From Ascidia mentula (Eukaryota; Chordata; Ascidiacea; Phlebobranchia; Ascidiidae), in contig OX387201.1 in the NCBI GenBank assembly GCA_947561715.1, forward strand, positions 12,166,001 to 12,230,000: 64,000 nucleotides of DNA, written 5' to 3'. A program made the position numbers and the translations under genes. How positions within the stretch are numbered: the first letter of the stretch is position 1; the number at the start of each line of letters is the position of its first letter. Below are positions 25,729 through 37,421 of this stretch, in pieces. The notes below the pieces were generated by a model. It saw only the letters and a list, made by a program, of their open reading frames with translations. It was not told where the DNA came from and made no database searches.

Positions 25729-28128
25729 ATGATACCAGGTGGTCAAAGCCTATTTTCAGTTTTCAGTATTATCAGAAGAGAAAACAGTAAATCGACGCTC
25801 TTAGCGGCTCGAAGGTTCATCAAAGAAATTTGCACGATTGAAAAGGAGTACAGTCACCTACGGTTTAATCATAGATGCAAAGACCTCAGGACTCTTCCAA
25901 AAAGTTTAAGGTTAACTCCTCCGGACAAGACTAGACAGGCTTTTAAACTTGTGCGAAACTGCGGTTGGCAATTGCTAAAATGTCGCATTGCCAATTCTCA
26001 CCAAAAAATCTCGCAACTTAAGAAGACCTCGGAGAATCTGAAGAAACACCTCCAGGAACATCTTTCCCCGAGTCTTTTTGAATCATTGGTTTCGTATGGA
26101 AATTTTCGTCGACAAGCAGTAGCCAGATTATGTGAAGCAAGACATGAAGCCAAGATGAAATCTTTGGATAATTCAAACAAAGACAGACAACAGGGTTCCG
26201 ATCAAAAAGGAATTTGGATTAAAAACATTTCTTCCCGTGTCTTAACTAAAGCAGAAACAACAGTGTTAGAAAAGGGACAAAATTTCGCCATCACTCCACA
26301 CAAATTACCCACCATTGATCTGATCAGTGCCTCTGAAGCAGCTCTTCTACGCCTGGGCACAGATAAACTAGCGGAAGCCGATCATGCCCGTAGCAAAATT
26401 TCTAAGATTTTGAAAGAAGCCAAATTGCCACCTTCAAACTTTTCTAAAGAAGAATGGGAAGCTACTAAGAGTTTGAGGAACGACACCAACATCATCATAT
26501 CCAAGGCTGACAAAGGAAATTGCACTGTGGTCATGGACAGACAAGATTATGACAATAAAGTTGTTACCATGCTCTCGGACAACGAAACTTACAAGAAACT
26601 TGCCAAATCACCTTGTACTAGACTGGAGACGAAACTGAACAAATTTGTGTGGAAACTACGGACAGAAGACTGCATATCCCAACCGGAGTATCGAAGACTA
26701 CACAGCAGCGACGGTGTGCTCCCAAAGTTTTACGGGTTACCCAAAATCCATAAGGAAGGTATTCCATTAAGACCGATTGTTTCTTTTGTTAACTCGCCAA
26801 CCTACCAGCTATCTAAGTTCATCAGTCAAATTTTATTTCCTTTAGTTAATAGTACTGACTTTACTGTAAAAAATTCCAGTGAGTTTGTAAAGATTATTTC
26901 AGGATATAAATTACTTCCGCATGAGTGTCAAGTATCGTTTGATGTCGTTAGCCTGTTTACGTCAATTCCGACAGATGTTGCGCTCAGAATATCCTTGGAC
27001 CAACTACAACAAGACACAACACTACATGAACGTACCAATCTTAAGTTAACACACATCCAAGAGGCATTACAGTTGTGCTTAGACTCGACTGTTTTCACAT
27101 ATAAACACGACATTTACCAACAAATTTTTGGCACCCCCATGGGCTCTCCCATTTCACCGGTTCTGGCCAACATTATAATGGAACAACTTGAGCAAACCGC
27201 TCTTGCTTCCTTCAAAACACCCCCGCGACTTTGGCTCCGCTATGTCGATGACACGTACGTCATCATAGCAAAAGACGAGGTCGCAGGGTTTCATAACCAC
27301 ATAAACAGCATCGAACCTTCCATTAAGTTTACCCGGGAAACACAACATGACCATAGTCTGTCATTTTTGGACGTAAACGTCACTGCAAACCCGGACGGGA
27401 AACTTACCACCTCCATTTTTTACAAGCCTACACACACTAACCGCTACTTACAATACACCTCACACCATCCGAAACATCAAAAACTCACTGTGGCCAGAAC
27501 CTTATATAACAGAACGATTACACATATTGCCGATCCACACACTCGGAGGGTTGAACGCAAACACATTCAAAACGTTCTAAAACTAAACCAATTTCCCACT
27601 AACCTAAATCTCACACCCCACACACACAACAAACCCACACAAACATACACAGCATTCACTTCCATACCATATGTACAGGGAGTTTCTGAGCGGATATCAA
27701 GAATACTCAACGCCACTGGCGTAAAAGTTGCCATGAAACCGGTATGCACTTTAGAAAACATGTTTCCCAAACCTAAAGACCGTATTCCCATGCTTCAAAT
27801 GACCGGTGTAGTTTACTTAATCCCTTGTCTTGATTGTAACACTGTGTATATTGGCCAGACTAAGCGCAATTTAACGTCCCGTATTAAAGAACACAAGGCA
27901 GCCATACGCAATATGGAACCCAATAAATCTGCCCTATGTGCCCACATGCTTGACACCGACCACCGTATCAATTGGAAGGAAGCAAAAGTATTAAAACAAG
28001 AAACAATTTTGGCAAAACGGTTGGTTGTGGAAAATTATTATATTAATTCGCTACCGAATGTTTTAAATCGGAACGATGGAAAAGTACTTTCGCCCGTGTT
28101 CCGCAATTTCGCCCGTAACAATTCGTGA
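25729..28128 (+). CDS. Penelope-like reverse transcriptase with GIY-YIG endonuclease (799 aa, intact)
   Basis: This multidomain retroelement protein would nick target DNA and copy element RNA there. The basic N-terminal region of about 250 residues has no clear domain. RT motifs then follow in order: KADKGN (259-264), YGLPKIHK (335-342) with PLRPIVS, FDVVSLFTSIP (404-414), FGTPMGSP (467-474), the catalytic YVDD (505-508), SFLDV (545-549) and FYKPTHTNRYL (564-574). The C-terminal GIY-YIG nuclease has GVVY (693-696), YIG (707-709), R713, R718, EH (721-722) and the catalytic-type E768. A CLDC pair (700-703) plus H739 and H745 match the Cys-Cys-His-His set known in PLE endonucleases. The ATG at 25729 is chosen because TAA at 25720-25722 closes the frame upstream. 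It lies 3 bp inside the unit, so leader and promoter must come from the preceding partial copy. There is no frameshift or stop, and the length is typical for the family. Activity is inferred, not shown. Confidence 0.95.
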   Translation: MIPGGQSLFSVFSIIRRENSKSTLLAARRFIKEICTIEKEYSHLRFNHRCKDLRTLPKSLRLTPPDKTRQAFKLVRNCGWQLLKCRIANSHQKISQLKKTSENLKKHLQEHLSPSLFESLVSYGNFRRQAVARLCEARHEAKMKSLDNSNKDRQQGSDQKGIWIKNISSRVLTKAETTVLEKGQNFAITPHKLPTIDLISASEAALLRLGTDKLAEADHARSKISKILKEAKLPPSNFSKEEWEATKSLRNDTNIIISKADKGNCTVVMDRQDYDNKVVTMLSDNETYKKLAKSPCTRLETKLNKFVWKLRTEDCISQPEYRRLHSSDGVLPKFYGLPKIHKEGIPLRPIVSFVNSPTYQLSKFISQILFPLVNSTDFTVKNSSEFVKIISGYKLLPHECQVSFDVVSLFTSIPTDVALRISLDQLQQDTTLHERTNLKLTHIQEALQLCLDSTVFTYKHDIYQQIFGTPMGSPISPVLANIIMEQLEQTALASFKTPPRLWLRYVDDTYVIIAKDEVAGFHNHINSIEPSIKFTRETQHDHSLSFLDVNVTANPDGKLTTSIFYKPTHTNRYLQYTSHHPKHQKLTVARTLYNRTITHIADPHTRRVERKHIQNVLKLNQFPTNLNLTPHTHNKPTQTYTAFTSIPYVQGVSERISRILNATGVKVAMKPVCTLENMFPKPKDRIPMLQMTGVVYLIPCLDCNTVYIGQTKRNLTSRIKEHKAAIRNMEPNKSALCAHMLDTDHRINWKEAKVLKQETILAKRLVVENYYINSLPNVLNRNDGKVLSPVFRNFARNNS

Positions 28129-28392
28129 CTTTGGTTTCCCATGTTTGGCCGTTTGACCCATGATCGATGTTGTCCATTGAATTATGTCCCGCTGTGTTTT
28201 AGCTGTTACGCCCTTTTGTTTTTTCGTCGCTCAATTTCTTTGCCCTGTTGGTTCGCTTCGCTACTGTGTTTGTTTTATTCTCTGAAGAAGCCTAGTCGTA
28301 CGTACAGGCGAAACGTCAGAAAATACAATCTTTTTTTAAACAAAAGGTGTATATTTGTTGTTCTCCACCAGAAGAGCGTCAGATTCATAATT
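28129..28392 (+). other. PLE non-coding tail, downstream copy
   Basis: This is the 3' non-coding region of the full unit. It is identical to 25461-25724 and ends ...CATAATT next to the target-site duplication (the shared C is 28393). It carries the second direct hammerhead-like core and the T7 run, but no poly(A) tail and no obvious polyadenylation signal near the end. The open frame at 28141-28422 runs out into the satellite and is not a gene. Confidence 0.88.
28270..28330 (+). ncRNA. hammerhead-like ribozyme motif, downstream direct copy
   Basis: This copy is identical to the one at 25602-25662: CTGAAGA at 28282-28288, GAAAC from 28310, and the GTC cleavage triplet at 28315-28317. It is exactly 2668 bp downstream of the first core, so paired cleavage would release an RNA spanning 25650-28317, one element unit long. 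The same extra A before stem II is present. Confidence 0.6.
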
Positions 28393-28405
28393 CAAGCTTT
28401 ATTAT
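28393..28405 (+). repeat. target-site duplication, right copy
   Basis: CAAGCTTTATTAT lies directly after the element end (ATAATT) and before ACAGTGG of the resumed monomer. It matches 23703-23715. Satellite phase is kept exactly across the insertion once one copy of these bases is removed. Confidence 0.85.
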
Positions 28406-31400
28406 ACAGTGGAAAACGCTGATACTCCAGTATTGCGTTTGCGGTTGCACAACGTATGTAACTATGCGCTTTCAGCACTTGTCCATTTTGCAGTATATGA
28501 CTTTTCGATAAAAAATATTTTCTTTCAGTACAAGCTTTATTATACAGTGGAAAACGCTGATACTCCAGTACTGAGTTTGCGGTTGCACAAAGTATGTAAC
28601 TCTGCGCTTTCAGCACTTGTCCATTTTGCAGTATATGACTTTTCGATAAAAAATATTTTTTTTCATTACAAGCTTTATTATACAGTGGAAAACGCTGATA
28701 CTCCAGTACTGAGTTTGCGGTTGCACAACATAAGTAACTCTGCGCTTTCAGCACTTGTCCATTTTGCAGTATTTGACTTTTCGATAAAAAATATGTTTTT
28801 TCAGTACAAGCTTTATTATACAGTGGAAAACGCTGATACTCCAGTACTGAGTTTGCGGTTGCACAACGTATGTAACTATGCGATTTCAGCACTTGTCCAT
28901 TTTGCAGTATATGACTTTTCGATAAAAAATATGTTTTTTCAGTACAAGCTTTATTATACAGTGGAAAACGCTGATACTCCAGTACTGAGTTTGCGGTTGC
29001 ACAACGTATGTAACTATGCAATTTCAGCACTTGTCCATTTTGCAGTATATGACTTTTCGATGAAAAATATTTTTTTTTCAGTACAAGCTTTATTATACAG
29101 TGGAAAACGCTGATACTCCAGTACTGAGTTTGCGGTTGCACAACGTATGTAACTATAGGATTTCAGCACTTGTCCATTTTGCAGTATATGACTTTTCGAT
29201 AAAAAATATTGTTTTTTCAGTACAAGCTTTATTATACAGTGAAAAACGCTGATACTCCAGTACTGAGTTTGCAGTTGCACAACGTATGTAACTATGCGCT
29301 TTCAGCACTTGTCCATTTTGCAGTATGTGACTTTTCGATAAAAAATATTTTTTTTCAGTACAAGCTTTATTATACAGTGGAAAACGCTGATACTCCAGAA
29401 CTGAGTTTGCGGTTGCACAACGTATGTAACTCTGCGCTTTCAGCACTTGTCCATTTTGCAGTATATGACTTTTCGATAAAAAATATTTTTTTTCAGTACA
29501 AGCTTTATTATACAGTGGAAAAGGCTGATACTCCAGTACTGAGTTTGCGGTTGCACAACGTATGTAACTATGCGATTTCAGCACTTGTCCATTTTGCAGT
29601 ATATGACTTTTCGATAAAAAATATTTTTTTTCATTGCAAGCTTTATTATACAGTGGAAAACGCTGATACTCCAGTATTGCGTTTGCGGTTGCACAACGTA
29701 TGTAACTATGCGCTTTCAGCACTTGTCCATTTTGCAGTATATGACTTTTCGATAAAAAATATTTTTTTTCAGTACAAGCTTTATTATACAGTGGAAAACG
29801 CTGATACTCCAGTACTGAGTTTGCGGTTGCACAACGCATGTAACTATGCGATTTCAGCACTTGTCCATTTTGCAGTATATGACTTTTCGATAAAAAATAT
29901 TTTTTTTCAGTACAAGCTTTATTATACAGTGGAAAACGCTGATACTCCAGTACTGAGTTTGCGGTTGCACAACGTATGTAACTATGCGATTTCAGCACTT
30001 GTCCATTTTGCAGTATATGACTTTTCGATAAAAAATATGTTTTTTCAGTACAAGCTTTATTATACAGTGGAAAACGCTGATACTCCAGTACTAAGTTTGC
30101 GGTTGCACAACGTATGTAACTATGCGATTTCAGCACTTGTCCATTTTGCAGTATATGACTTTTCGATAAAAAATTTTTTTTTTCAGTACAAGCTTTATTA
30201 TACAGTGGAAAACGCTGATACTCCAGTACTGAGTTTGCGGTTGCACAACGCAAGTAACTATGCGATTTCAGCACTTGTCCATTTTGCAGTATATGACTTT
30301 TCGATAAAAAATATTTTTTTTCGGTACAAGCTTTATTATACAGTGGAAAACGCTGATACTCCAGTACTGAGTTTGCGGTTGCACAACGTATGTAACTATG
30401 CGATTTCAGCACTTGTCCATTTTGCAGTATATGACTTTTCGATAAAAAATATGTTTTTTCAGTACAAGCTTTATTATACAGTGGAAAACGCTGATACTCC
30501 AGTACTGAGTTTGCGGTTGCACAACGTATGTAACTATGCGATTTCAGCACTTGTCCATTTTGCAGTATATGACTTTTCGATGAAAAATATTTTTTTTCAT
30601 TACAAGCTTTATTATACAGTGGAAAACGCTGATACTCCAGTACTGAGTTTGCGGTTGCACAACGTATGTAACTCTGCGATTTCAGCACTTGTCCATTTTG
30701 CAGTATATGACTTTTCGATAAAAAATATTTTTTTTCAGTACAAGCTTTATTATACAGTGGAAAACGCTGATACTCCAGTACTGAGTTTGCGGTTGCACAA
30801 CGCATGTAACTATGCGATTTCAGCACTTGTCCATTTTGCAGTATATGACTTTTCGATAAAAAATATTTTTTTTCAGTACAAATTCATTATACAGTGGAAA
30901 ACGCTGATACTCCAGTACTGAGTTTGCGGTTGCACAACGCATGTAACTATGCGATTTCAGTACTTGTCCATTTTGCAGTATATGACTTTTCGATAAAAAA
31001 TATTTTTTTTCAGTACAAGCTTTATTATACAGTGGAAAACGCTGATACTCCAGTACTGAGTTTGCGGTTGCACAACGTATGTAACTATGCGATTTCAGCA
31101 CTTGTCCATTTTGCAGTATATGACTTTTCGATAAAAAATATGTTTTTTCAGTACAAGCTTTATTATACAGTGGAAAACGCTGATACTCCAGTACTGAGTT
31201 TGCGGTTGCACAACGTATGTAACTATGCGATTTCAGCACTTGTCCATTTTGCAGTATATGACTTTTCGATGAAAAATGTTTTTTTTCATTACAAGCTTTA
31301 TTATACAGTGGAAAACGCTGATACTCCAGTACTGAGTTTGCGGTTGCACAACGTATGTAACTCTGCGCTTTCAGCATTTGTCCATTTTGCAGTATATGAC

Positions 31401-34400
31401 TGTTCGATAAAAAATATTTTATTTCAGTACAAGCTTTATTATACAGTGGAAAACGCTGATACTCCAGTACTGAGTTTGCGGTTGCACAACGTATGTAACT
31501 ATGCGATTTCAGCACTTGTCCATTTTGCAGTATATGACTTTTCGATAAAAAATATGTTTTTTTAGTACAAGCTTTATTATACAGTGGAAAACGCTGATAC
31601 TCCAGTACTGAGTTTGCGGTTGCACAACGTATGTAACTATGCGATTTCAGCACTTGTCCATTTTGCAGTATGTGACTTTTCGATGAAAAATATTTTTTTT
31701 CAGTACAAGCTTTATTATACAGTGGAAAACGCTGATACTCCAGTACTGAGTTTGCGGTTGCACAACGCATGTAACTATGCGATTTCAGCACTTGTCCATT
31801 TTGCAGTATATGACTTTTCGATAAAAAATATTTTTTTTCAGTACAAGCTTTATTATACAGTGGAAAACGCTGATACTCCAGTACTGAGTTTGCGGTTGCA
31901 CAACGCAGGTAACTATGCGATTTCAGCACTTGTCCATTTTGCAGTATATGACTTTTCGATAAAAAATATTTTTTTTCAGTACAAGCTTTATTATACAGTG
32001 GAAAACGCTGATACTCCAGTACTGAGTTTGCGGTTGCACAACGCATTTAACTATGCGATTTCAGCACTTGTCCATTTTGCAGTATATGACTTTTCGATAA
32101 AAAATATGTTTTTTCAGTACAAGCTTTATTATACAGTGGAAAACGCTGATACTCCAGTACTGAGTTTGCGGTTGCACAACGTATGTAACTATGCGATTTC
32201 AGCACTTGTCCATTTTGCAGTATATGACTTTTCGATAAAAAATATGTTTTTTCAGTACAAGCTTTATTATACAGTGGAAAACGCTGATACTCCAGTACTG
32301 AGTTTGCGGTTGCACAACGCATGTAACTATGCGATTTCAGCACTTGTCCATTTTGCAGTATATGACTTTTCGATAAAAAATATGTTTTTTCAGTACAAGC
32401 TTTATTATACAGTGGAAAACGCTGATACTCCAGTACTGAGTTTGCGGTTGCACAACGTATGTAACTCTGCGCTTTCAGCATTTGTCCATTTTGCAGTATA
32501 TGACTTTTCGATAAAAAATATTTTTTTTCAGTACAAGCTTTATTATACAGTGGAAAACGCTGATACTCCAGTACTGAGTTTGCGGTTGCACAAAGTATGT
32601 AACTCTGCGCTTTCAGCACTTGTCCATTTTGCAGTATATGACTTTTCAATAAAAAATTTATTTTTTCATTACAAGCTTTATTATACAGTGGAAAACGCTG
32701 ATACTCCAGTACTGAGTTTGCGGTTGCACAACATAAGTAACTCTGCGCTTTCAGCACTTGTCCATTTTGCAGTATTTGACTTTTCGATAAAAAATATGTT
32801 TTTTCAGTACAAGCTTTATTATACAGTGGAAAACGCTGATACTCCAGTACTGAGTTTGCGGTTGCACAACGTATGTAACTCTGCAATTTCAGCACTTGTC
32901 CATTTTGCAGTATATGACTTTTCGATAAAAAATATGTTTTTTCAGTACAAGCTTTATTATACAGTGGAAAACGCTGATACTCCAGTACTGAGTTTGCGGT
33001 TGCACAACGCAGGTAACTATGCGCTTCCAGCACTTGTCCATTTTGCAGTATATGACTTTTCGATGAAAAATATTTTTTTTTCAGTACAAGCTTTATTATA
33101 CAGTGGAAAACGCTGATACTCCAGTACTGAGTTTGCGGTTGCACAACGCAGGTAACTATGCGATTTCAGCACTTGTCCATTTTGCAGTATATGACTTTTC
33201 GAAAAAAAATATGTTTTTTCAGTACAAGCTTTATTATACAGTGGAAAACGCTGATACTCCAGTACTGAGTTTGCGGTTGCACAACGTATGTAACTATGCG
33301 ATTTCAGCACTTGTCCATTTTGCAGTATATGACTTTTCGATGAAAAATATTTTTTTTCATTACAAGTTTTATTATACAGTGGAAAACGCTGATACTCCAG
33401 TACTGAGTTTGCGGTTGCACAACGTATGTAACTCTGCGCTTTCAGCATTTGTCCATTTTGCAGTATATGACTTTTCGATAAAAAATATTTTTTTTCAGTA
33501 CAAGCTTTATTATACAGTGGAAAACGCTGATACTCCAGTACTGAGTTTGCGGTTGCACAACGTATGTAACTCTGCAATTTCAGCACTTGTCCATTTTGCA
33601 GTATATGACTTTTCGATAAAAAATATGTTTTTTCAGTACAAGCTTTATTATACAGTGGAAAACGCTGATACTCCAGTACTGAGTTTGCGGTTGCACAACG
33701 TATGTAACTCTGCAATTTCAGCACTTGTCCATTTTGCAGTATATGACTTTTCGATAAAAAATATTTTTTTTCAGTACAAGCTTTATTATACAGTGGAAAA
33801 CGCTGATACTCCAGTACTGAGTTTGCGGTTGCACAACGCATGTAACTATGCGATTTCAGCACTTGTCCATTTTGCAGTATATGACTTTTCGATAAAAAAT
33901 ATTTTTTTTCAGTACAAGCTTTATTATACAGTGGAAAACGCTGATACTCCAGTACTGAGTTTGCGGTTGCACAACGTATGTAACTATGCGATTTCAGCAC
34001 TTGTCCATTTTGCAGTATATGACTTTTCGATAAAAAATATGTTTTTTCAGTACAAGCTTTATTATACAGTGGAAAACGCTGATACTCCAGTACTGAGTTT
34101 GCGGTTGCACAACGCAGGTAACTATGCGATTTCAGCACTTGTCCATTTTGCAGTATATGACTTTTCGATAAAAAATATTTTTTTTCAGTACAAGCTTTAT
34201 TATACAGTGGAAAACGCTGATACTCCAGTACTGAGTTTGCGGTTGCACAACGTATGTAACTCTGCGCTTTCAGCACTTGTCCATTTTGCAGTATATGACT
34301 TTTCGATAAAAAATATTTTTTTTCAGTACAAGCTTTATTATACAGTGGAAAACGCTGATACTCCAGTACTGAGTTTGCGGTTGCACAACGTATGTAACTA

Positions 34401-36053
34401 TGCGATTTCAGCACTTGTCCATTTTGCAGTATATGACTTTTCGATAAAAAATATGTTTTTTCAGTACAAGCTTTATTATACAGTGGAAAACGCTGATACT
34501 CCAGTACTGAGTTTGCGGTTGCACAACGCAGGTAACTATGCGATTTCAGCACTTGTCCATTTTGCAGTATATGACTTTTCGATTAAAAATATGTTTTTTC
34601 AGTACAAGCTTTATTATACAGTGGAAAACGCTGATACTCCAGTACTGAGTTTGCGGTTGCACAACGTATGTAACTATGCGATTTCAGCACTTGTCCATTT
34701 TGCAGTATGTGACTTTTCGATGAAAAATATTTTTTTTCATTACAAGCTTTATTATACAGTGGAAAACGCTGATACTCCAGTACTGAGTTTGCGGTTGCAC
34801 AACGTATGTAACTCTGCGCTTTCAGCATTTGTCCATTTTGCAGTATATGACTTTTCGATAAAAAATATTTTTTTTCAGTACAAGCTTTATTATACAGTGG
34901 AAAACGCTGATACTCCAGTACTGAGTTTGCGGTTGCACAACGCAGGTAACTATGCGATTTCAGCACTTGTCCATTTTGCAGTATATGACTTTTCGATAAA
35001 AAATATATTTTTTCAGTACAAGCTTTATTATACAGTGGAAAACGCTGATACTCCAGTACTGAGTTTGCGGTTGCACAATGTATGTAACTCTGCGCTTTCA
35101 GCACTTGTCCATTTTGCAGTATATGACTTTTCGATAAAAAATATTTTTTTTCAGTACAAGCTTTATTATACAGTGGAAAACGCTGATACTCCAGTACTGA
35201 GTTTGCGGTTGCACAACGTATGTAACTATGCGATTTCAGCACTTGTCCATTTTGCAGTATATGACTTTTCGATAAAAAATATTTTTTTTCATTGCAAGCT
35301 TTATTATACAGTGGAAAACGCTGATACTCCAGTATTGCGTTTGCGGTTGCACAACGTATGTAACTATGCGCTTTCAGCACTTGTCCATTTTGCAGTATAT
35401 GACTTTTCGATAAAAAATATTTTTTTTCAGTACAAGCTTTATTATACAGTGGAAAACGCTGATACTCCAGTACTGAGTTTGCGGTTGCACAACGCATGTA
35501 ACTATGCGATTTCAGCACTTGTCCATTTTGCAGTATATGACTTTTCGATAAAAAATATTTTTTTTCAGTACAAGCTTTATTATACAGTGGAAAACGCTGA
35601 TACTCCAGTACTGAGTTTGCGGTTGCACAACGCAGGTAACTATGCGATTTCAGCACTTGTCCATTTTGCAGTATATGACTTTTCGATAAAAAATATTTTT
35701 TTTCAGTACAAGCTTTATTATACAGTGGAAAACGCTGATACTCCAGTACTGAGTTTGCGGTTGCACAACGTATGTAACTATGCGATTTCAGCACTTGTCC
35801 ATTTTGCAGTATATGACTTTTCGATAAAAAATATTTTTTTTCATTACAAGCTTTATTATACAGTGGAAAACGCTGATACTCCAGTACTGAGTTTGCGGTT
35901 GCACAACGCATGTAACTATGCGATTTCAGTACTTGTCCATTTTGCAGTATATGACTTTTCGATAAAAAATATTTTTTTTCAGTACAAGCTTTATTATACA
36001 GTGGAAAACGCTGATACTCCAGTACTGAGTTTGCGGTTGCACAACGCATGTAA

Positions 36054-37421
36054 CTATGCGATTTCAGCACTTGTCCATTTTGCAGTATATGACTTTTCGA
36101 TAAAATATATTTTTTCATTGCAAGCTTTATTATACAGTGGAAAACGCTGATACTCCAGTATTGCGTTTGCGGTTGCACAACGTATGTAACTATGCGCTTT
36201 CAGCACTTGTCCATTTTGCAGTATATCACTTTTCGATAAAAAATATTTTTTTTCAGTACAAGCCCTATTATACAGTGGAAAACGCTGATACTCCAGTACT
36301 GAGTTTGCGGTTGCACAACGCATGTAACTATGCGATTTCAGCACTTGTCCATTTTGCAGTATATGACTTTTCGATAAAAAATATGTTTTTTCAGTACAAG
36401 CTTTATTATACAGTGGAAAACGCTGATACTCCAGTACTAAGTTTGCGGTTGCACAACGTATGTAACTATGCGATTTCAGCACTTGTCCATTTTGCAGTAT
36501 ATGACTTTTCGATAAAAAATATTTTTTTTCAGTACAAGCTTTATTATACAGTGGAAAACGCTGATACTCCAGTACTGAGTTTGCGGTTGCACAACGTATG
36601 TAACTGTGCGATTTCAGCACTTGTCCATTTTGCAGTATATGACTTTTCGATGAAAAATATTTTTTTTCATTACAAGCTTTATTATACAGTGGAAAACGCT
36701 GATACTCCAGTACTGAGTTTGCGGTTGCACAACGTATGTAACTCTGCGCTTTCAGCATTTGTCCATTTTGCAGTATATGACTTTTCGATAAAAAATATTT
36801 TTTTTCAGTACAAGCTTTATTATACAGTGGAAAACGCTGATACTCCAGTACTGAGTTTGCGGTTGCACAAAGTATGTAACTCTGCGCTTTCAGCACTTGT
36901 CCATTTTGCAGTATATGACTTTTCAATAAAAAATTTATTTTTTCATTACAAGCTTTATTATACAGTGGAAAACGCTGATACTCCAGTACTGAGTTTGCGG
37001 TTGCACAACATAAGTAACTCTGCGCTTTCAGCACTTGTCCATTTTGCAGTATTTGACTTTTCGATAAAAAATATGTTTTTTCAGTACAAGCTTTATTATA
37101 CAGTGGAAAACGCTGATACTCCAGTACTGAGTTTGCGGTTGCACAACGTATGTAACTCTGCAATTTCAGCACTTGTCCATTTTGCAGTATATGACTTTTC
37201 GATAAAAAATATGTTTTTTCAGTACAAGCTTTATTATACAGTGGAAAACGCTGATACTCCAGTACTGAGTTTGCGGTTGCACAACGCAGGTAACTATGCG
37301 CTTCCAGCACTTGTCCATTTTGCAGTATATGACTTTTCGATGAAAAATATTTTTTTTTCAGTACAAGCTTTATTATACAGTGGAAAACGCTGATACTCCA
37401 GTACTGAGTTTGCGGTTGCAC
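36054..37421 (+). repeat. higher-order block, second copy of 20465-21832
   Basis: This copy matches 20465-21832 at an offset of 15589 bp, with the same monomer order and indels. A third, partly matching series lies at about 32450-33116, and the start of the series recurs at 44.75 and 58.5 kb, so the block has moved around the array more than once. Confidence 0.85.

Larger units (their letters stand above)
23716..28392 (+). mobile_element. Penelope-like retroelement, composite insertion (inverted fragment, truncated copy, full unit)
   Basis: A 4.68-kb non-satellite segment interrupts one satellite monomer. From left to right it holds an inverted fragment (23716-24505), a direct copy truncated at its 5' side (24504-25725) and a complete unit (25726-28393, 2668 bp). 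The truncated copy repeats the last part of the full unit at a constant offset of 2668. The coding sequence joins PLE-type reverse transcriptase motifs to a C-terminal GIY-YIG endonuclease. That fusion, together with the tandem plus inverted arrangement of partial copies, is the established hallmark of endonuclease-bearing Penelope-like elements. No LTR-retrovirus primer-binding site, no poly(A) tail and no LINE-type endonuclease were seen. It is flanked by a 12-13-bp target-site duplication. I place it in the Penelope/Poseidon/Neptune range of PLEs without choosing a clade. Confidence 0.96.

Noticed and set aside
25473..25790. 105-codon open frame in the PLE tail, its counterpart 28141-28422, and the 66-codon frame at 23809-24009
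   Set aside because: They lie in the non-coding tail, overlap the ribozyme-like motif and the start of the real ORF, and run into satellite in the second copy. No recognisable domain.
26928..27791. Short minus-strand open frames inside the PLE (26928-27113, 27154-27354, 27567-27791 and equivalents)
   Set aside because: They are antisense to the RT-endonuclease ORF, short and without domain content.
25729..28128. Group II intron or retron reverse transcriptase, or a free GIY-YIG homing endonuclease
   Set aside because: RT motif spacing and wording (KADKGN, YGLPKIHK, GTPMGSP, YVDD, KPTHTNRYL) and the fusion order RT then GIY-YIG fit Penelope-like elements. No intron RNA structure or bacterial context.
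23716..28392. LTR retrotransposon with long direct repeats
   Set aside because: The direct repeat is a truncated copy that includes coding sequence. There is no gag, protease, integrase, primer-binding site or polypurine tract.
23716..28392. Telomere-linked Athena-type PLE
   Set aside because: This element has a GIY-YIG endonuclease and no telomere repeats are seen at its ends or in the flanks.
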